From an uncultured Porphyromonadaceae bacterium (GTDB lineage: Bacteria > Bacteroidota > Bacteroidia > Bacteroidales > Muribaculaceae): a stretch of 34,535 nt of DNA. The notes under the pieces were generated by a model. That model was not told where the DNA came from and ran no database searches. It was given only the letters and a program-made list of their open reading frames with translations. The DNA lies in assembly GCA_900544305.1 (NCBI GenBank), contig UQUV01000031.1, positions 1-34,535 of the forward strand, read 5' to 3'. A program made the position numbers and the translations under genes. Positions 7,654-16,246 of the stretch are shown here, one piece after another (the first letter of the stretch is position 1; the number at the start of each line of letters is the position of its first letter).

Positions 7654-8472
7654 ATGAAAGAATATCCAGTAGTTTTATCGATTGCAGGCTCTGACTCAAG
7701 CGGAGGAGCAGGTATTCAGGCTGACATTAAGGCAATGTCGGCTATCGGCACATTTGCAGCCACAGCCATTACAGCCATCACAGCTCAGAACACCACCGGT
7801 GTTTCCGGCATTCAGGGCATAGATCCACAAATTGTGGGCCAACAAATTGACGCCGTGTTTACCGACATTCATCCGAAAGCGGTTAAAATCGGAATGCTGT
7901 TTTCAAAAGACATCATCAATACGGTAGCTGAAAGGCTGAGTTATTATAAACCCGAGCACATCGTCCTTGACCCGGTGATGATTTCCACTTCCGGGAGCAA
8001 ACTTATAGCCGACGATGCTATCGAATCCATGATTTCCCAACTTGTTCCGTTGGCAACAGTGTTGACCCCCAACAGATTTGAAGCGGAATTACTGGCAGGA
8101 GTCAAGATAGACAGCTATGCGCAAATTGAAGAAGCAGCCAATCGTATCATCCGTTTGGGCTGTAAATCTGTCCTGATTAAAGGCGGACATTTCAGCAGTG
8201 ATGAAATGATAGATTACTTGTTCTCCGAAAATGGCCTTGAAGCGACATTCCCTGGAAAATTCGTCGGTACAAAAAATACACATGGCACAGGTTGCACGCT
8301 TTCATCAGCGATAGCAGCATACTTGGCCTTGGACAAACCATTGAACGAAGCCGTTTCATCCGCCAAATCTTATCTGCAGGCGGCATTGGAAAACGGAGCG
8401 GATGTTTCCATCGGTTCCGGTCATGGTCCGTTAAATCATTTTTTCAACCCTCAAAAACTTATAGCAAGATGA
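7654..8472 (+). CDS. thiD: Hydroxymethylpyrimidine kinase / HMP-phosphate kinase ThiD
   Basis: Phosphorylates hydroxymethylpyrimidine and then HMP-P to HMP-PP, the pyrimidine half of thiamine. The 272-residue ribokinase-fold protein has SIAGSDSSGGAGIQADIK near its start, TVLTPNRFEAELL in the middle, VLIKGGH and the C-terminal anion-hole/ATP motif THGTGCTLSSAIAAYL. The start is set at ATG 7654: the frame is open upstream to 7429, but that stretch contains the promoter and the TPP riboswitch and cannot be coding. It is the first gene of the thi operon, and its stop overlaps the thiS ATG (ATGA). It is regulated by the upstream TPP riboswitch. Confidence 0.95.
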   Translation: MKEYPVVLSIAGSDSSGGAGIQADIKAMSAIGTFAATAITAITAQNTTGVSGIQGIDPQIVGQQIDAVFTDIHPKAVKIGMLFSKDIINTVAERLSYYKPEHIVLDPVMISTSGSKLIADDAIESMISQLVPLATVLTPNRFEAELLAGVKIDSYAQIEEAANRIIRLGCKSVLIKGGHFSSDEMIDYLFSENGLEATFPGKFVGTKNTHGTGCTLSSAIAAYLALDKPLNEAVSSAKSYLQAALENGADVSIGSGHGPLNHFFNPQKLIAR

Positions 8473-8672
8473 TAACCGTCACATTTAATAACAAAGATTA
8501 TTCAATCGAAGAAAACTGTTCGGTTGCGGAATTTATCCGTCAACAAAATATAGCATCATCCAACATTGCCGTTGCTGTCAACAATCGCATTTTGCCATCC
8601 ACACAATGGACAGAAGTAACTCTAAACGATAAAGACAAGATTGTTGCCATCACAGCGTCATACGGAGGATAG
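8469..8672 (+). CDS. thiS: Sulfur carrier protein ThiS
   Basis: Ubiquitin-like sulfur carrier for the thiazole ring of thiamine. It is 67 residues long and ends in the required Gly-Gly tail (ASYGG), which is adenylated and converted to the thiocarboxylate. The start MITVTFNNKDY and the core VAVAVNNRILP...W are typical of the family. The ATG overlaps the thiD stop; upstream codons in this frame lie inside thiD and are not used. The adenylating enzyme ThiF is not encoded in this operon, so it must come from elsewhere in the genome or be replaced by MoeB or HesA. Confidence 0.93.
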   Translation: MITVTFNNKDYSIEENCSVAEFIRQQNIASSNIAVAVNNRILPSTQWTEVTLNDKDKIVAITASYGG

Positions 8673-8675
8673 TCT

Positions 8676-9263
8676 ATGAAACTGATTGCCATTACTCCTG
8701 AAACGTATTTTTCTCAAGAAGTTGATTTTATCCGAACAATTCTTGACAACGGATTCGATTATGTCCATATCCGTAAGCCTCAATCGGCACTGGAAACCGT
8801 GGATAAATTCATTTTGCAGATTCCACCGGAATATTTTAGCAGATTGAAAATCCATAATCACTTTGAATTGGCAGAAAAATATGGTTTGGGCGGAATACAT
8901 CTCAATGCCAAACATCCGACTGCTCCCGACGGCTACACAGGAAACCTTTCCCGTTCCTGTCACTGTTTTGATGAATTAAAGGACATCAACCGCTTTGAAT
9001 ACGTTTTCCTAAGTCCTATTTTCAACAGTATCTGCAAAAAAGGATATATGTCCAACTTTTCAGATAAAGAATTGAGGTACGCCAAAAGTAATGGAATCAT
9101 TACGCCTAAGGTGATTGCATTGGGAGGGAACACGGCTGAAACACTCTCCTATCTCTCCAAGATTGGATTTGGAGGCGCAGCTTTCCTCGGCTATCTGTTC
9201 AATGCAAAAGACACCGACCAGCTTAAAACAATTTTAGATGAAATAAAAAAGAAAACAATATAG
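8676..9263 (+). CDS. ThiE/TenI-like thiamine phosphate synthase paralogue
   Basis: A 195-residue TIM-barrel protein of the ThiE/TenI superfamily starting 3 nt after thiS. The usual landmarks are altered: the ThiE QLRxK motif is replaced by HIRKPQS (residues 31-37), the metal-binding DD region reads IHNHFELAEKYGLGGIHLN, and the phosphate-binding end is KVIALGGN...GFGGAAFLGY. A separate, canonical ThiE follows directly, so this copy is more likely a TenI-like thiazole tautomerase or a regulatory homologue than the main synthase. This group is common in Bacteroidales thi operons, often annotated simply as thiamine phosphate synthase. Which activity it has cannot be decided from sequence. Confidence 0.8.
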   Translation: MKLIAITPETYFSQEVDFIRTILDNGFDYVHIRKPQSALETVDKFILQIPPEYFSRLKIHNHFELAEKYGLGGIHLNAKHPTAPDGYTGNLSRSCHCFDELKDINRFEYVFLSPIFNSICKKGYMSNFSDKELRYAKSNGIITPKVIALGGNTAETLSYLSKIGFGGAAFLGYLFNAKDTDQLKTILDEIKKKTI

Positions 9264-9267
9264 ACAT

Positions 9268-9912
9268 ATGCTGCAATTTATCACACACCCATCCGACAAG
9301 ATGACCATTCTTGAAGAAATTGAGAATGCTGTCAATGGCGGCTGCAAATGGGTACAACTACGTATGAAAAATGCTCCCCGAGAAGAAATAATCGAGGTAG
9401 CAACGAAAGCAAAGGACATTTGCAAGGAACACGAATGTATTCTGGTTATCGACGACTATGTGGACATCGCCAAAGAATTGGCGTTGGACGGAGTTCATCT
9501 CGGTAAAAACGACATGGCGCCGACTGAAGCCCGGGAAATTCTGGGTGAAGAATTTATAATCGGAGTAACAGCCAACACAATAGACGACATTGAAGCCGTC
9601 CGCCATCTTGATATCGACTATATCGGACTCGGTCCGTTCCGTTTCACTCAGACAAAAGAAAAACTTAGCCCGGTATTGGGATTGAACGGATATCTGGATA
9701 TCATCACCAAGAAAAAAGCATCAAGCATCAATCTTCCGGTTGTTGCCATTGGCGGTATCAAATATGAAGATGTCGAAGACATCATGTCTACAGGAGTTGA
9801 CGGTATTGCTGTATCGGGCGGTCTTATTAACGCTGACGACATGACTGCGGAAACTGAAAAAATGATAACATTGCTTGAAAAGATTGTTGAACAAAGATAT
9901 AACCAAAAATAA
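9268..9912 (+). CDS. thiE: Thiamine phosphate synthase ThiE
   Basis: Joins HMP-PP to thiazole phosphate to make thiamine phosphate. The 214-residue TIM barrel shows WVQLRMKN (residues 31-38, the pyrophosphate-binding QLRxK), VIDDYVDIAKELALDGVHLG (start near 64; metal-binding DD), GVTANT, the loop GLGPFRFTQTKE and the C-terminal VVAIGGI...GVDGIAVSGGL phosphate-binding site. It starts 4 nt after the TenI-like gene, and its TAA overlaps the thiG ATG by one base (TAATG), so translation is coupled. Under control of the TPP riboswitch. Confidence 0.93.
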   Translation: MLQFITHPSDKMTILEEIENAVNGGCKWVQLRMKNAPREEIIEVATKAKDICKEHECILVIDDYVDIAKELALDGVHLGKNDMAPTEAREILGEEFIIGVTANTIDDIEAVRHLDIDYIGLGPFRFTQTKEKLSPVLGLNGYLDIITKKKASSINLPVVAIGGIKYEDVEDIMSTGVDGIAVSGGLINADDMTAETEKMITLLEKIVEQRYNQK

Positions 9913-10682
9913 TGGATAAACTAATTATTGGCGGTCGTGAATTCACTTCACGATTGTTTGTCGGAACAGGCAAATTTGCCTCCAACGATTTGATGCTGCA
10001 ATCCATCCTGGCATCAGAATCTGAAATGATTACAGTTGCGATGAAACGTCTTGACACGTCAGACGCTGCTGACGACGACATGCTGCGTCACATCAATCGC
10101 GAACATGTTCAATTTCTCCCGAACACATCTGGAGTAAGAAATGCGGAAGAAGCTGTATTGGCAGCCCAATTGTCCAGAGAATGTTTCGGTACTAATTTCA
10201 TCAAACTTGAAATCCACCCCGACCCCAAATATCTGCTGCCAGACCCGATTGAAACATTAAAAGCAACAGAAGAGCTGGCTAAATTAGGATTCGTTGTCCT
10301 GCCTTATATTCAAGCCGACCCGGTGTTATGCAAACGTTTGGAAGATGTTGGTACCGCTGCTGTCATGCCGCTTGGCGCACCCATCGGTACAAACAAAGGA
10401 CTTGTAACGAAAGAAATGCTTGAAATCATCATCAGCCAAAGCAACGTACCGGTTGTCATTGATGCAGGTTTGGGAGCACCTTCTCATGCCGCAGCAGCTA
10501 TGGAAATGGGCGCAAGTGCCGTTTTGGTCAACACTGCCATAGCTGTTGCCGACAATCCGGTTGAAATGGCAAAAGCATTCAAATTGGCGACAGAAGCCGG
10601 ACGTATGGCATACCTTGCCGGTTTGGGCGAAAAGTCGGACCACGCAATGGCAAGCAGTCCATTAACTTCTTTTCTTGATTAA
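9912..10682 (+). CDS. thiG: Thiazole synthase ThiG
   Basis: Builds the thiazole phosphate ring from deoxyxylulose phosphate, dehydroglycine (from ThiH) and ThiS thiocarboxylate. The 256-residue barrel has the start LIIGGREFTSRLFVGTGKF, the FIKLEI strand with the predicted Schiff-base Lys98, PLGAPIGTNKGL, and VVIDAGLGAPSHAAAAMEMGA with the phosphate-binding loop. Length is normal. The DXP substrate is the same metabolite used by dxr at 18835-19995. It overlaps thiE by 1 nt and is followed after 19 nt by thiC. Confidence 0.95.
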   Translation: MDKLIIGGREFTSRLFVGTGKFASNDLMLQSILASESEMITVAMKRLDTSDAADDDMLRHINREHVQFLPNTSGVRNAEEAVLAAQLSRECFGTNFIKLEIHPDPKYLLPDPIETLKATEELAKLGFVVLPYIQADPVLCKRLEDVGTAAVMPLGAPIGTNKGLVTKEMLEIIISQSNVPVVIDAGLGAPSHAAAAMEMGASAVLVNTAIAVADNPVEMAKAFKLATEAGRMAYLAGLGEKSDHAMASSPLTSFLD

Positions 10683-10701
10683 TTAAAACAACCCTTTCAC
10701 T

Positions 10702-12402
10702 ATGGAATTTACGGATATCAACATCAGCTCATACCCTAATTCTGAAAAAATCTATATCGACGGTACTCTTTTTCCTATCAAAGTGGGAATGAGAAAAATC
10801 AATCTGACTCCAACCGTCAAGATTGAAAACGGCGAGAAAAAAATCACGCCGAATGCTCCTGTCGTTGTGTATGATACAAGCGGTGCATACACTGACAAGA
10901 ACATCAAGACTGACATCAATGAAGGGTTGCCACGCCTTCGTGAACAACTGATTGCCGACAGAAACGACACCGTTCAGCTCGACAGCATCACTTCCGATTA
11001 CGGTAAAATGCGTCTGCAGGACAAAAGTCTTGACGGCATCCGCTTCAAAAAGCAATACAAGCCTCGCAAGGCAAAACCCGGCAAAGAAATCACCCAAATG
11101 GCCTATGCCAAAGCCGGCATCATTACAGCCGAAATGGAATATGTTGCCATTCGTGAAAATCTGAACAACAAAGAGTTGGGTATTGAATCATACATCACAC
11201 CGGAATTCGTTCGTAACGAAATAGCTGCCGGCCGTGCCATCATTCCGGCCAATATCAACCACCCGGAAGCTGAGCCGATGATTATCGGACGGGCTTTCAG
11301 TGTGAAATTAAACACCAACATCGGTAATTCGGCATTGTCTTCGGGTATCAAAGAAGAAGTCGACAAGGCTATGTGGAGCTGCTATTGGGGCGGTGACACA
11401 CTGATGGACCTTTCTACCGGCGACAACATTCACGAAACACGCGAATGGATTATCCGCAACTGCCCTGTTCCGATGGGAACTGTGCCTATTTACCAAGCAT
11501 TGGAAAAAGTACAGGGAAATGTAGCCGAACTGACTTGGGAGATCTATCGCGACACTTTGATTGAGCAATGCGAACAAGGTGTTGACTATTTCACCATCCA
11601 TGCAGGTGTATTGAAAGCACACGCGCAGTTGATTGGCGAACGTCTTACGGGTGTCGTTTCACGTGGCGGCAGCATTATGACACAATGGTGTGTACTCCAC
11701 AATCAAGAAAGTTTCTTATACACACACTTTGACGAAATCTGCGAAATCCTTGCACAATACGACGTTGCCGTTTCATTAGGCGATGGCATGCGTCCGGGCT
11801 CTATTTATGATGCCAATGACAAGGCTCAGTTCCTTGAACTTGATGTATTGGGCGAACTTACAGAAAAGGCATGGAAACATAACGTACAAGTTATCATTGA
11901 AGGTCCGGGACACGTTCCCATGCAAAAGATTCGTGAAAACATGGACAAGCAATTGTCGGCCTGTCACGAAGCACCGTTCTACACCCTTGGCCCGTTGACA
12001 ACCGACATTGCTCCGGGATATGACCATATCACATCTGCAATCGGTGCGGCACAAATCGCATGGTACGGTACTGCCATGATTTGCTATGTAACACCGAAAG
12101 AACACCTGAGTCTGCCAAACAAGGAAGACGTAAGAAATGGTGTTATCGCATATAAGATTGCCGCTCATGCCGCCGACCTTGCCAAAGGTTTCCCCGGCGT
12201 ACAAGTTCGTGACAATGCAATGAGCAAAGCACGGTTTGAATTCCGTTGGAAAGACCAGTTCAACCTGTCGCTCGACCCAGCACGTGCAAAGCAATATTAT
12301 GTTGAAAGCCACGAATCCGACGATAAGTTCTGCACTATGTGCGGACCAAATTTCTGCGCAATGCGCATCACACAAAAGGTATCTGAAGAGATTTGTAAAT
12401 AA
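10702..12402 (+). CDS. thiC: Phosphomethylpyrimidine synthase ThiC
   Basis: Radical-SAM enzyme that rearranges aminoimidazole ribotide into HMP phosphate. The 566-residue protein has the N-terminal domain (GTLFPIKVGMRKI), the barrel motifs TQMAYAKAGIITAEMEYVAIREN, NINHPEAEPMIIG, SRGGSIM, SLGDGMRPGS and EGPGHVPM, and the C-terminal cluster-binding C-x2-C-x4-C as CTMCGPNFC, about 20 residues from the end. This is the short form without a long plant-like N-terminus. It lies between thiG and thiH in the riboswitch-controlled operon. Confidence 0.97.
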   Translation: MEFTDINISSYPNSEKIYIDGTLFPIKVGMRKINLTPTVKIENGEKKITPNAPVVVYDTSGAYTDKNIKTDINEGLPRLREQLIADRNDTVQLDSITSDYGKMRLQDKSLDGIRFKKQYKPRKAKPGKEITQMAYAKAGIITAEMEYVAIRENLNNKELGIESYITPEFVRNEIAAGRAIIPANINHPEAEPMIIGRAFSVKLNTNIGNSALSSGIKEEVDKAMWSCYWGGDTLMDLSTGDNIHETREWIIRNCPVPMGTVPIYQALEKVQGNVAELTWEIYRDTLIEQCEQGVDYFTIHAGVLKAHAQLIGERLTGVVSRGGSIMTQWCVLHNQESFLYTHFDEICEILAQYDVAVSLGDGMRPGSIYDANDKAQFLELDVLGELTEKAWKHNVQVIIEGPGHVPMQKIRENMDKQLSACHEAPFYTLGPLTTDIAPGYDHITSAIGAAQIAWYGTAMICYVTPKEHLSLPNKEDVRNGVIAYKIAAHAADLAKGFPGVQVRDNAMSKARFEFRWKDQFNLSLDPARAKQYYVESHESDDKFCTMCGPNFCAMRITQKVSEEICK

Positions 12403-12410
12403 CCATCAAA

Positions 12411-13520
12411 ATGTTTTCTGAAGAATTAGAAAAAATAAATTGGGAAGAGACAACCGCACGTATTGCATCGAAAAAAGAAACCGATGTAATACATGCGTTG
12501 TCAAAAGAACATCTGAGCATTGACGATTTTATGGCACTTATTTCGCCTGCCGCTGTTCCTTATCTGGAACAGATGGCAAGATTGTCAATGAAATATACGC
12601 AAGAACGATTTGGCAAGACTATCAGCATGTACATTCCACTGTATTTGAGCAATGCCTGCACAAACTTCTGCGTATATTGTGGATTTAATCACAACAACGA
12701 TTTTGCTCGAACAACACTTAACGACGAGCAAATAGAAGCAGAATGCAAGGCCATCCGTGCATTAGGTCCGTTTGAGAACCTGCTGATTGTAACAGGTGAA
12801 GCACCTACAATTGCCGGAGTCGACTATTTGGAAAATGCGTTGAAAATAGCACGGCCATACTTCAACAATCTTTCAATTGAAGTGATGCCGTTAAAGGCTG
12901 ACGACTATGCGCGCCTGACAAAAGTCGGCCTGAACGGAGTTGTCTGTTTCCAGGAAACATACAACAAGGCAAACTATAACCTGTATCACCCAAAAGGCAT
13001 GAAGTCAATTTTCGACTGGCGACTTAATGGTTACGACCGCATGGGTCAGGCAGGCGTTCACAAAATCGGCATGGGTGTATTGATTGGACTTGAAGACTGG
13101 AGAACAGATGTCACTATGATGGCCATTCATTTACGCTACCTGCAAAAACATTACTGGAAAACCCGCTATTCTGTCAATTTCCCGCGTATGAGACCGTCAG
13201 AAAGCGGATTCCAACCGAATGTCACCATGACAGACAAGGAGTTGGCTCAGCTCACGTTTGCATTCCGCATTTTCGACCACGATGTTGACATCTCATATTC
13301 TACACGCGAAAATCCGGTTTTCCGTGCAAACATGATGAAATTGGGTGTCACATCCATGAGTGCCGGAAGCAAGACAGAACCCGGTGGTTACACAAGCACA
13401 CCCGATGCACTTGAACAATTCCACGTCAGCGACGAGCGCACGCCAAAAGACGTCGCCGAAGAAATTAAAAACCTCGGCTACGAAGTTGTTTGGAAAGACT
13501 GGGACAAAATTTTTGATTAA
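12411..13520 (+). CDS. thiH: 2-iminoacetate synthase ThiH (tyrosine lyase)
   Basis: Radical-SAM enzyme cleaving tyrosine to dehydroglycine and p-cresol, supplying the glycine part of the thiazole. Of the 369 residues, the cluster motif is Cys83-x3-Cys87-x2-Cys90 (CTNFCVYC), followed by GFNHNN. Later landmarks are TGEAP, IEVMPL, GVVCFQETYN, GMGVLIGLEDWR, SVNFPRMRPSESGF and the C-terminal SAGSKTEPGGY. Use of ThiH rather than glycine oxidase ThiO fits an anaerobe. It is the last gene of the thi operon: a strong terminator follows 21 nt after the stop, and no thiF is seen. Confidence 0.96.
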   Translation: MFSEELEKINWEETTARIASKKETDVIHALSKEHLSIDDFMALISPAAVPYLEQMARLSMKYTQERFGKTISMYIPLYLSNACTNFCVYCGFNHNNDFARTTLNDEQIEAECKAIRALGPFENLLIVTGEAPTIAGVDYLENALKIARPYFNNLSIEVMPLKADDYARLTKVGLNGVVCFQETYNKANYNLYHPKGMKSIFDWRLNGYDRMGQAGVHKIGMGVLIGLEDWRTDVTMMAIHLRYLQKHYWKTRYSVNFPRMRPSESGFQPNVTMTDKELAQLTFAFRIFDHDVDISYSTRENPVFRANMMKLGVTSMSAGSKTEPGGYTSTPDALEQFHVSDERTPKDVAEEIKNLGYEVVWKDWDKIFD

Positions 13521-13541
13521 TAATCTACAGATTAATACAAC

Positions 13542-13577
13542 AAGAGGAAGGATTAAAGTCCTTCCTCTTCTTTTTGC
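13542..13577 (+). terminator. Terminator of the thi operon, overlapping the opposing gene
   Basis: AAGAGGAAGGA (13542-13552), a 6-nt loop and TCCTTCCTCTT (13559-13569) form an 11-bp perfect stem followed by CTTTTTG. The right arm and loop are also the last codons and stop of the converging AlkD-like gene. Confidence 0.85.
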
Positions 13578-14119
13578 CATTCTATTTCTTCTTGCACTTG
13601 CCGGCAGAGCATCTTTGACTTGCAATCAACTCTGTTGCCCTCTTCTAATGCGAAGGCATATACTTTATCTTTCTCAAAAAGATTTCCTATAACCAAAAGA
13701 TTCATGGCCAAACGCAGGGCAAAATAACGCATCATTGGAGCAGCTTCTGCCTTAAGGTTTTCCATCAGCAAATCTTCCGCTTCCGGCAAATGACGAACCA
13801 GACGGAAGCACAACAAATCGACAAGTTCCACGGTGTCACAATCGGCAACCCATCCTTTAGCTTTCGCTACCGTAAATGCATCCAACGGATAAACCATTGT
13901 TGCCATCAAACGGCTCTCCCGTGTCGATGTATCTGCCCACAAGGTTTCCGCCAATTCAACAGACGGCTCAACGCTTCCAGCTACCATCTCAATTTGAGGC
14001 AATAGCAATCCGAATATAATTTTATACGGACTTCCGGCTTTTCGTAAGCGATCGGCTATCTCACCGTTTCTTAAAGCGAAGAACTGACTTTTTATATCTC
14101 TAATCGTTTCCTTTTCCAT
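13553..14119 (-). CDS. DNA alkylation repair (AlkD/HEAT-like) protein
   Basis: A 188-residue, mainly helical protein resembling the short Bacteroidales members annotated as DNA alkylation repair protein. These proteins share the HEAT-like fold of the AlkD glycosylases. Visible family features are the N-terminal helix with LRKAGSPYKIIFGLLLPQIEMVA, the segment ELAETLWADTSTRESRLMATMVYP, then WVADCDTVELVDLLCFRLVRHLPEA. Whether this short form has base-excision activity is not known to me. No operon partner is evident: it converges on thiH and shares its 3' end with the thi terminator. Confidence 0.7.
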   Translation of the reverse strand: MEKETIRDIKSQFFALRNGEIADRLRKAGSPYKIIFGLLLPQIEMVAGSVEPSVELAETLWADTSTRESRLMATMVYPLDAFTVAKAKGWVADCDTVELVDLLCFRLVRHLPEAEDLLMENLKAEAAPMMRYFALRLAMNLLVIGNLFEKDKVYAFALEEGNRVDCKSKMLCRQVQEEIEWQKEEEGL

Positions 14120-14131
14120 ATTGCAAAACTA

Positions 14132-14164
14132 CAAAAAAAGGCATCCTCAAACAAGAGGATGCCT
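14132..14164 (-). terminator. Terminator of the dxr-rseP-rlmI-DPP III operon
   Basis: On the minus strand AGGCATCCTC (14164-14155), a 6-nt loop and GAGGATGCCT (14148-14139) form a 10-bp stem followed by a run of T to about 14132. This is a clear rho-independent terminator about 25 nt after the peptidase stop. Confidence 0.9.
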
Positions 14165-14188
14165 CATTTATCAATCAATCGTTCCCGA

Positions 14189-16228
14189 TTATTTTGTCAA
14201 TGGTGAATAGTCTTTAGAATAGCGGAGCATTTGTTCAACATAGCCTTCAGAATAATCAACTGTTACATCTGTGATATTGCCTTCCGCATCCTTAACGGCG
14301 GTATAAAGCGGATTTACAAATCCCTTGTATGGAGCAATGTCAAGCTTGCCGTAGCGTTCCAACACTTCCTTGTGGATTTCCGGATTAACCTTCACAGCAT
14401 AATCTTCCACCAACTTCTTGCCGGCAACATAGTCGCCTTCCGACTTGATGCGCTGAACTTCAGCCAACAATTTGCCAAACAAGCCGCGAAGTTTTTCGTA
14501 ATCATTAATCTTGATAAATGTCTTGCCGTCTTTCTTCACGAGTTCGATTACGTTTTCAGCTTTACCGTTTTCATATGCCCACATAGAAATAAGCTGACGG
14601 TTGCGCATGTGTGACTCTTCAATGTTCTTGCCGTATTCGATACGCATCAACTGAGTCATCATACCGTTCAGAATATACTTATAATATTCAGCCTTATAAG
14701 CATCCTTATTGTCGACCAAGCCAAGTTCCAAAAGTTTCGGGTCAGCCAAATAATACAAGGCAAACAAATCGGCACGTGTTTCTTCAAGCGTAGAGCCATG
14801 TTCTTTCAATGCATCATCGTGAACACCCGGAAGGAGTTTTCCAGAGCCGTGACCGAGGCATTCGTGCAAGTCTGTATGAAGATTATCAACGATAAACAGA
14901 TATTTGTCCATCAAATCGCCGGTTTCCTTGTCAATGACAAATTCTTCGTTGAAACCGTTTCCATGTGAAGCCTGGTCATATGCTTCAGTTATATTCTCAA
15001 TAGTTACCGATTTTGAACCATGTGCTGCACGAATCCAGTTTGCATTCGGAAGATTGATACCAATCGGAGTTGCAGGATAAGCATCACCGGCAAGGATAGC
15101 GGCTGTAATAACCTTAGCTGTTACACCTTTCACACTGTCTTTCTTGAAACGTGCATCTACCGGAGAATGGTCTTCAAACCACTGTGCGTTTGCACTGATT
15201 ACCTCAGTACGATGAGAAGCCTTTTCGTTCTTGAAATTAACAATTGACTCCCATGCTCCTTTCAATCCAAGCGGATCGCCATAGCTTTCAATGAAGCCAT
15301 TGATGAAATCAACCGTGCTGACAACATCTTCCACCCAAAGAATTGAATATTCATCGAAAGTCTTCAGATTACCGGTAGTATAATATTCTATCAATTTACC
15401 GATATGCGCTTTCTGCTGTTCATTTTCAGCAACAGCCTGAGCATTCTTCAGATTTTCTACAATTTTTTCGATTGCTGCGCTATAACGGCCACCAACTTTG
15501 TAGACTTCCTCTTGAACCTTTCCGTCTTTTTTCACCAATCGGGAGTTCAAGCCATAAGATACCGGAGTCGTATCTTTCGGGTCTTTCATTGCAGCATAGA
15601 ACTGTTCAACTTCAGCCTGAGTGACACCATCGTAATAGTTGTTGGCTGATGTCTGAATCAAATCCTGTCCGTCGGCCTGATTTACACGTTTCGCCATCAC
15701 TGTCGGATCGAAAATAACCGGAACCAATTCTGCCACAAAAGCGTCGACCGTCTGGCCTTCAGCCAAAGGCAATGATTCTGGAGCAAGTTTCGCAACCTCC
15801 GCTTTGAAAAACTCCTGAGAGAATTTCGGTACGAACTTGTCTGTTGAGTAGTGATGATGGATGCCGTTGGCAAACCATACTTGCTTCAAATATTCAACAA
15901 AACCTTTATAATCCGCACTTTCCTTGTCGCCGTTGAAGTTTTTGTAAATTTCCTCCAATGTCGTACGGATAGCAAGGTTATATTTACCGTTCTGATCTGT
16001 CAGAATGTCTCGGCCATACAATGCCGCTTCTGTCAGATAATAAACCAATTCTTTTTGCTTTGGAGTCAAGTTTTCGAAATCCGTTACCTTGTAACGAAGA
16101 ATTTCAATATCAGCAAATCTGTCCACTTTGTAATTAAATTCGGCTGTTTCCGTTTTCTTTTCGGAAGAACAAGACACAGAAACCAACGCCATTGCTGCCA
16201 TAGCAGCCGCTAAAAATGATTTCTTCAT
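14189..16228 (-). CDS. Dipeptidyl peptidase III family (M49) lipoprotein
   Basis: Zinc exopeptidase releasing dipeptides from the N-terminus of peptides. The 679-residue protein has the M49 signature HECLGH at residues 455-460 (two Zn ligands plus catalytic Glu456) and the third-ligand segment LEETRADLFALYYL (481-494). The five-residue HECGH-like core with a Cys is as in the Bacteroides enzyme, rather than the HELLGH of eukaryotic forms. The N-terminus is a lipoprotein signal with Cys20 (VSVSC-SSEKK), so it is probably lipid-anchored in the periplasm or outer membrane. It is the last gene of the operon, 18 nt after rlmI. I can give no functional reason for its place next to dxr and rseP. Confidence 0.93.
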   Translation of the reverse strand: MKKSFLAAAMAAMALVSVSCSSEKKTETAEFNYKVDRFADIEILRYKVTDFENLTPKQKELVYYLTEAALYGRDILTDQNGKYNLAIRTTLEEIYKNFNGDKESADYKGFVEYLKQVWFANGIHHHYSTDKFVPKFSQEFFKAEVAKLAPESLPLAEGQTVDAFVAELVPVIFDPTVMAKRVNQADGQDLIQTSANNYYDGVTQAEVEQFYAAMKDPKDTTPVSYGLNSRLVKKDGKVQEEVYKVGGRYSAAIEKIVENLKNAQAVAENEQQKAHIGKLIEYYTTGNLKTFDEYSILWVEDVVSTVDFINGFIESYGDPLGLKGAWESIVNFKNEKASHRTEVISANAQWFEDHSPVDARFKKDSVKGVTAKVITAAILAGDAYPATPIGINLPNANWIRAAHGSKSVTIENITEAYDQASHGNGFNEEFVIDKETGDLMDKYLFIVDNLHTDLHECLGHGSGKLLPGVHDDALKEHGSTLEETRADLFALYYLADPKLLELGLVDNKDAYKAEYYKYILNGMMTQLMRIEYGKNIEESHMRNRQLISMWAYENGKAENVIELVKKDGKTFIKINDYEKLRGLFGKLLAEVQRIKSEGDYVAGKKLVEDYAVKVNPEIHKEVLERYGKLDIAPYKGFVNPLYTAVKDAEGNITDVTVDYSEGYVEQMLRYSKDYSPLTK

Positions 16229-16246
16229 ATATTAATGGTTTAAGGG

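Noticed and set aside
11776..12375. Open frame of 199 codons opposite thiC
   Set aside because: Antisense to the most conserved part of ThiC, and the protein looks random.
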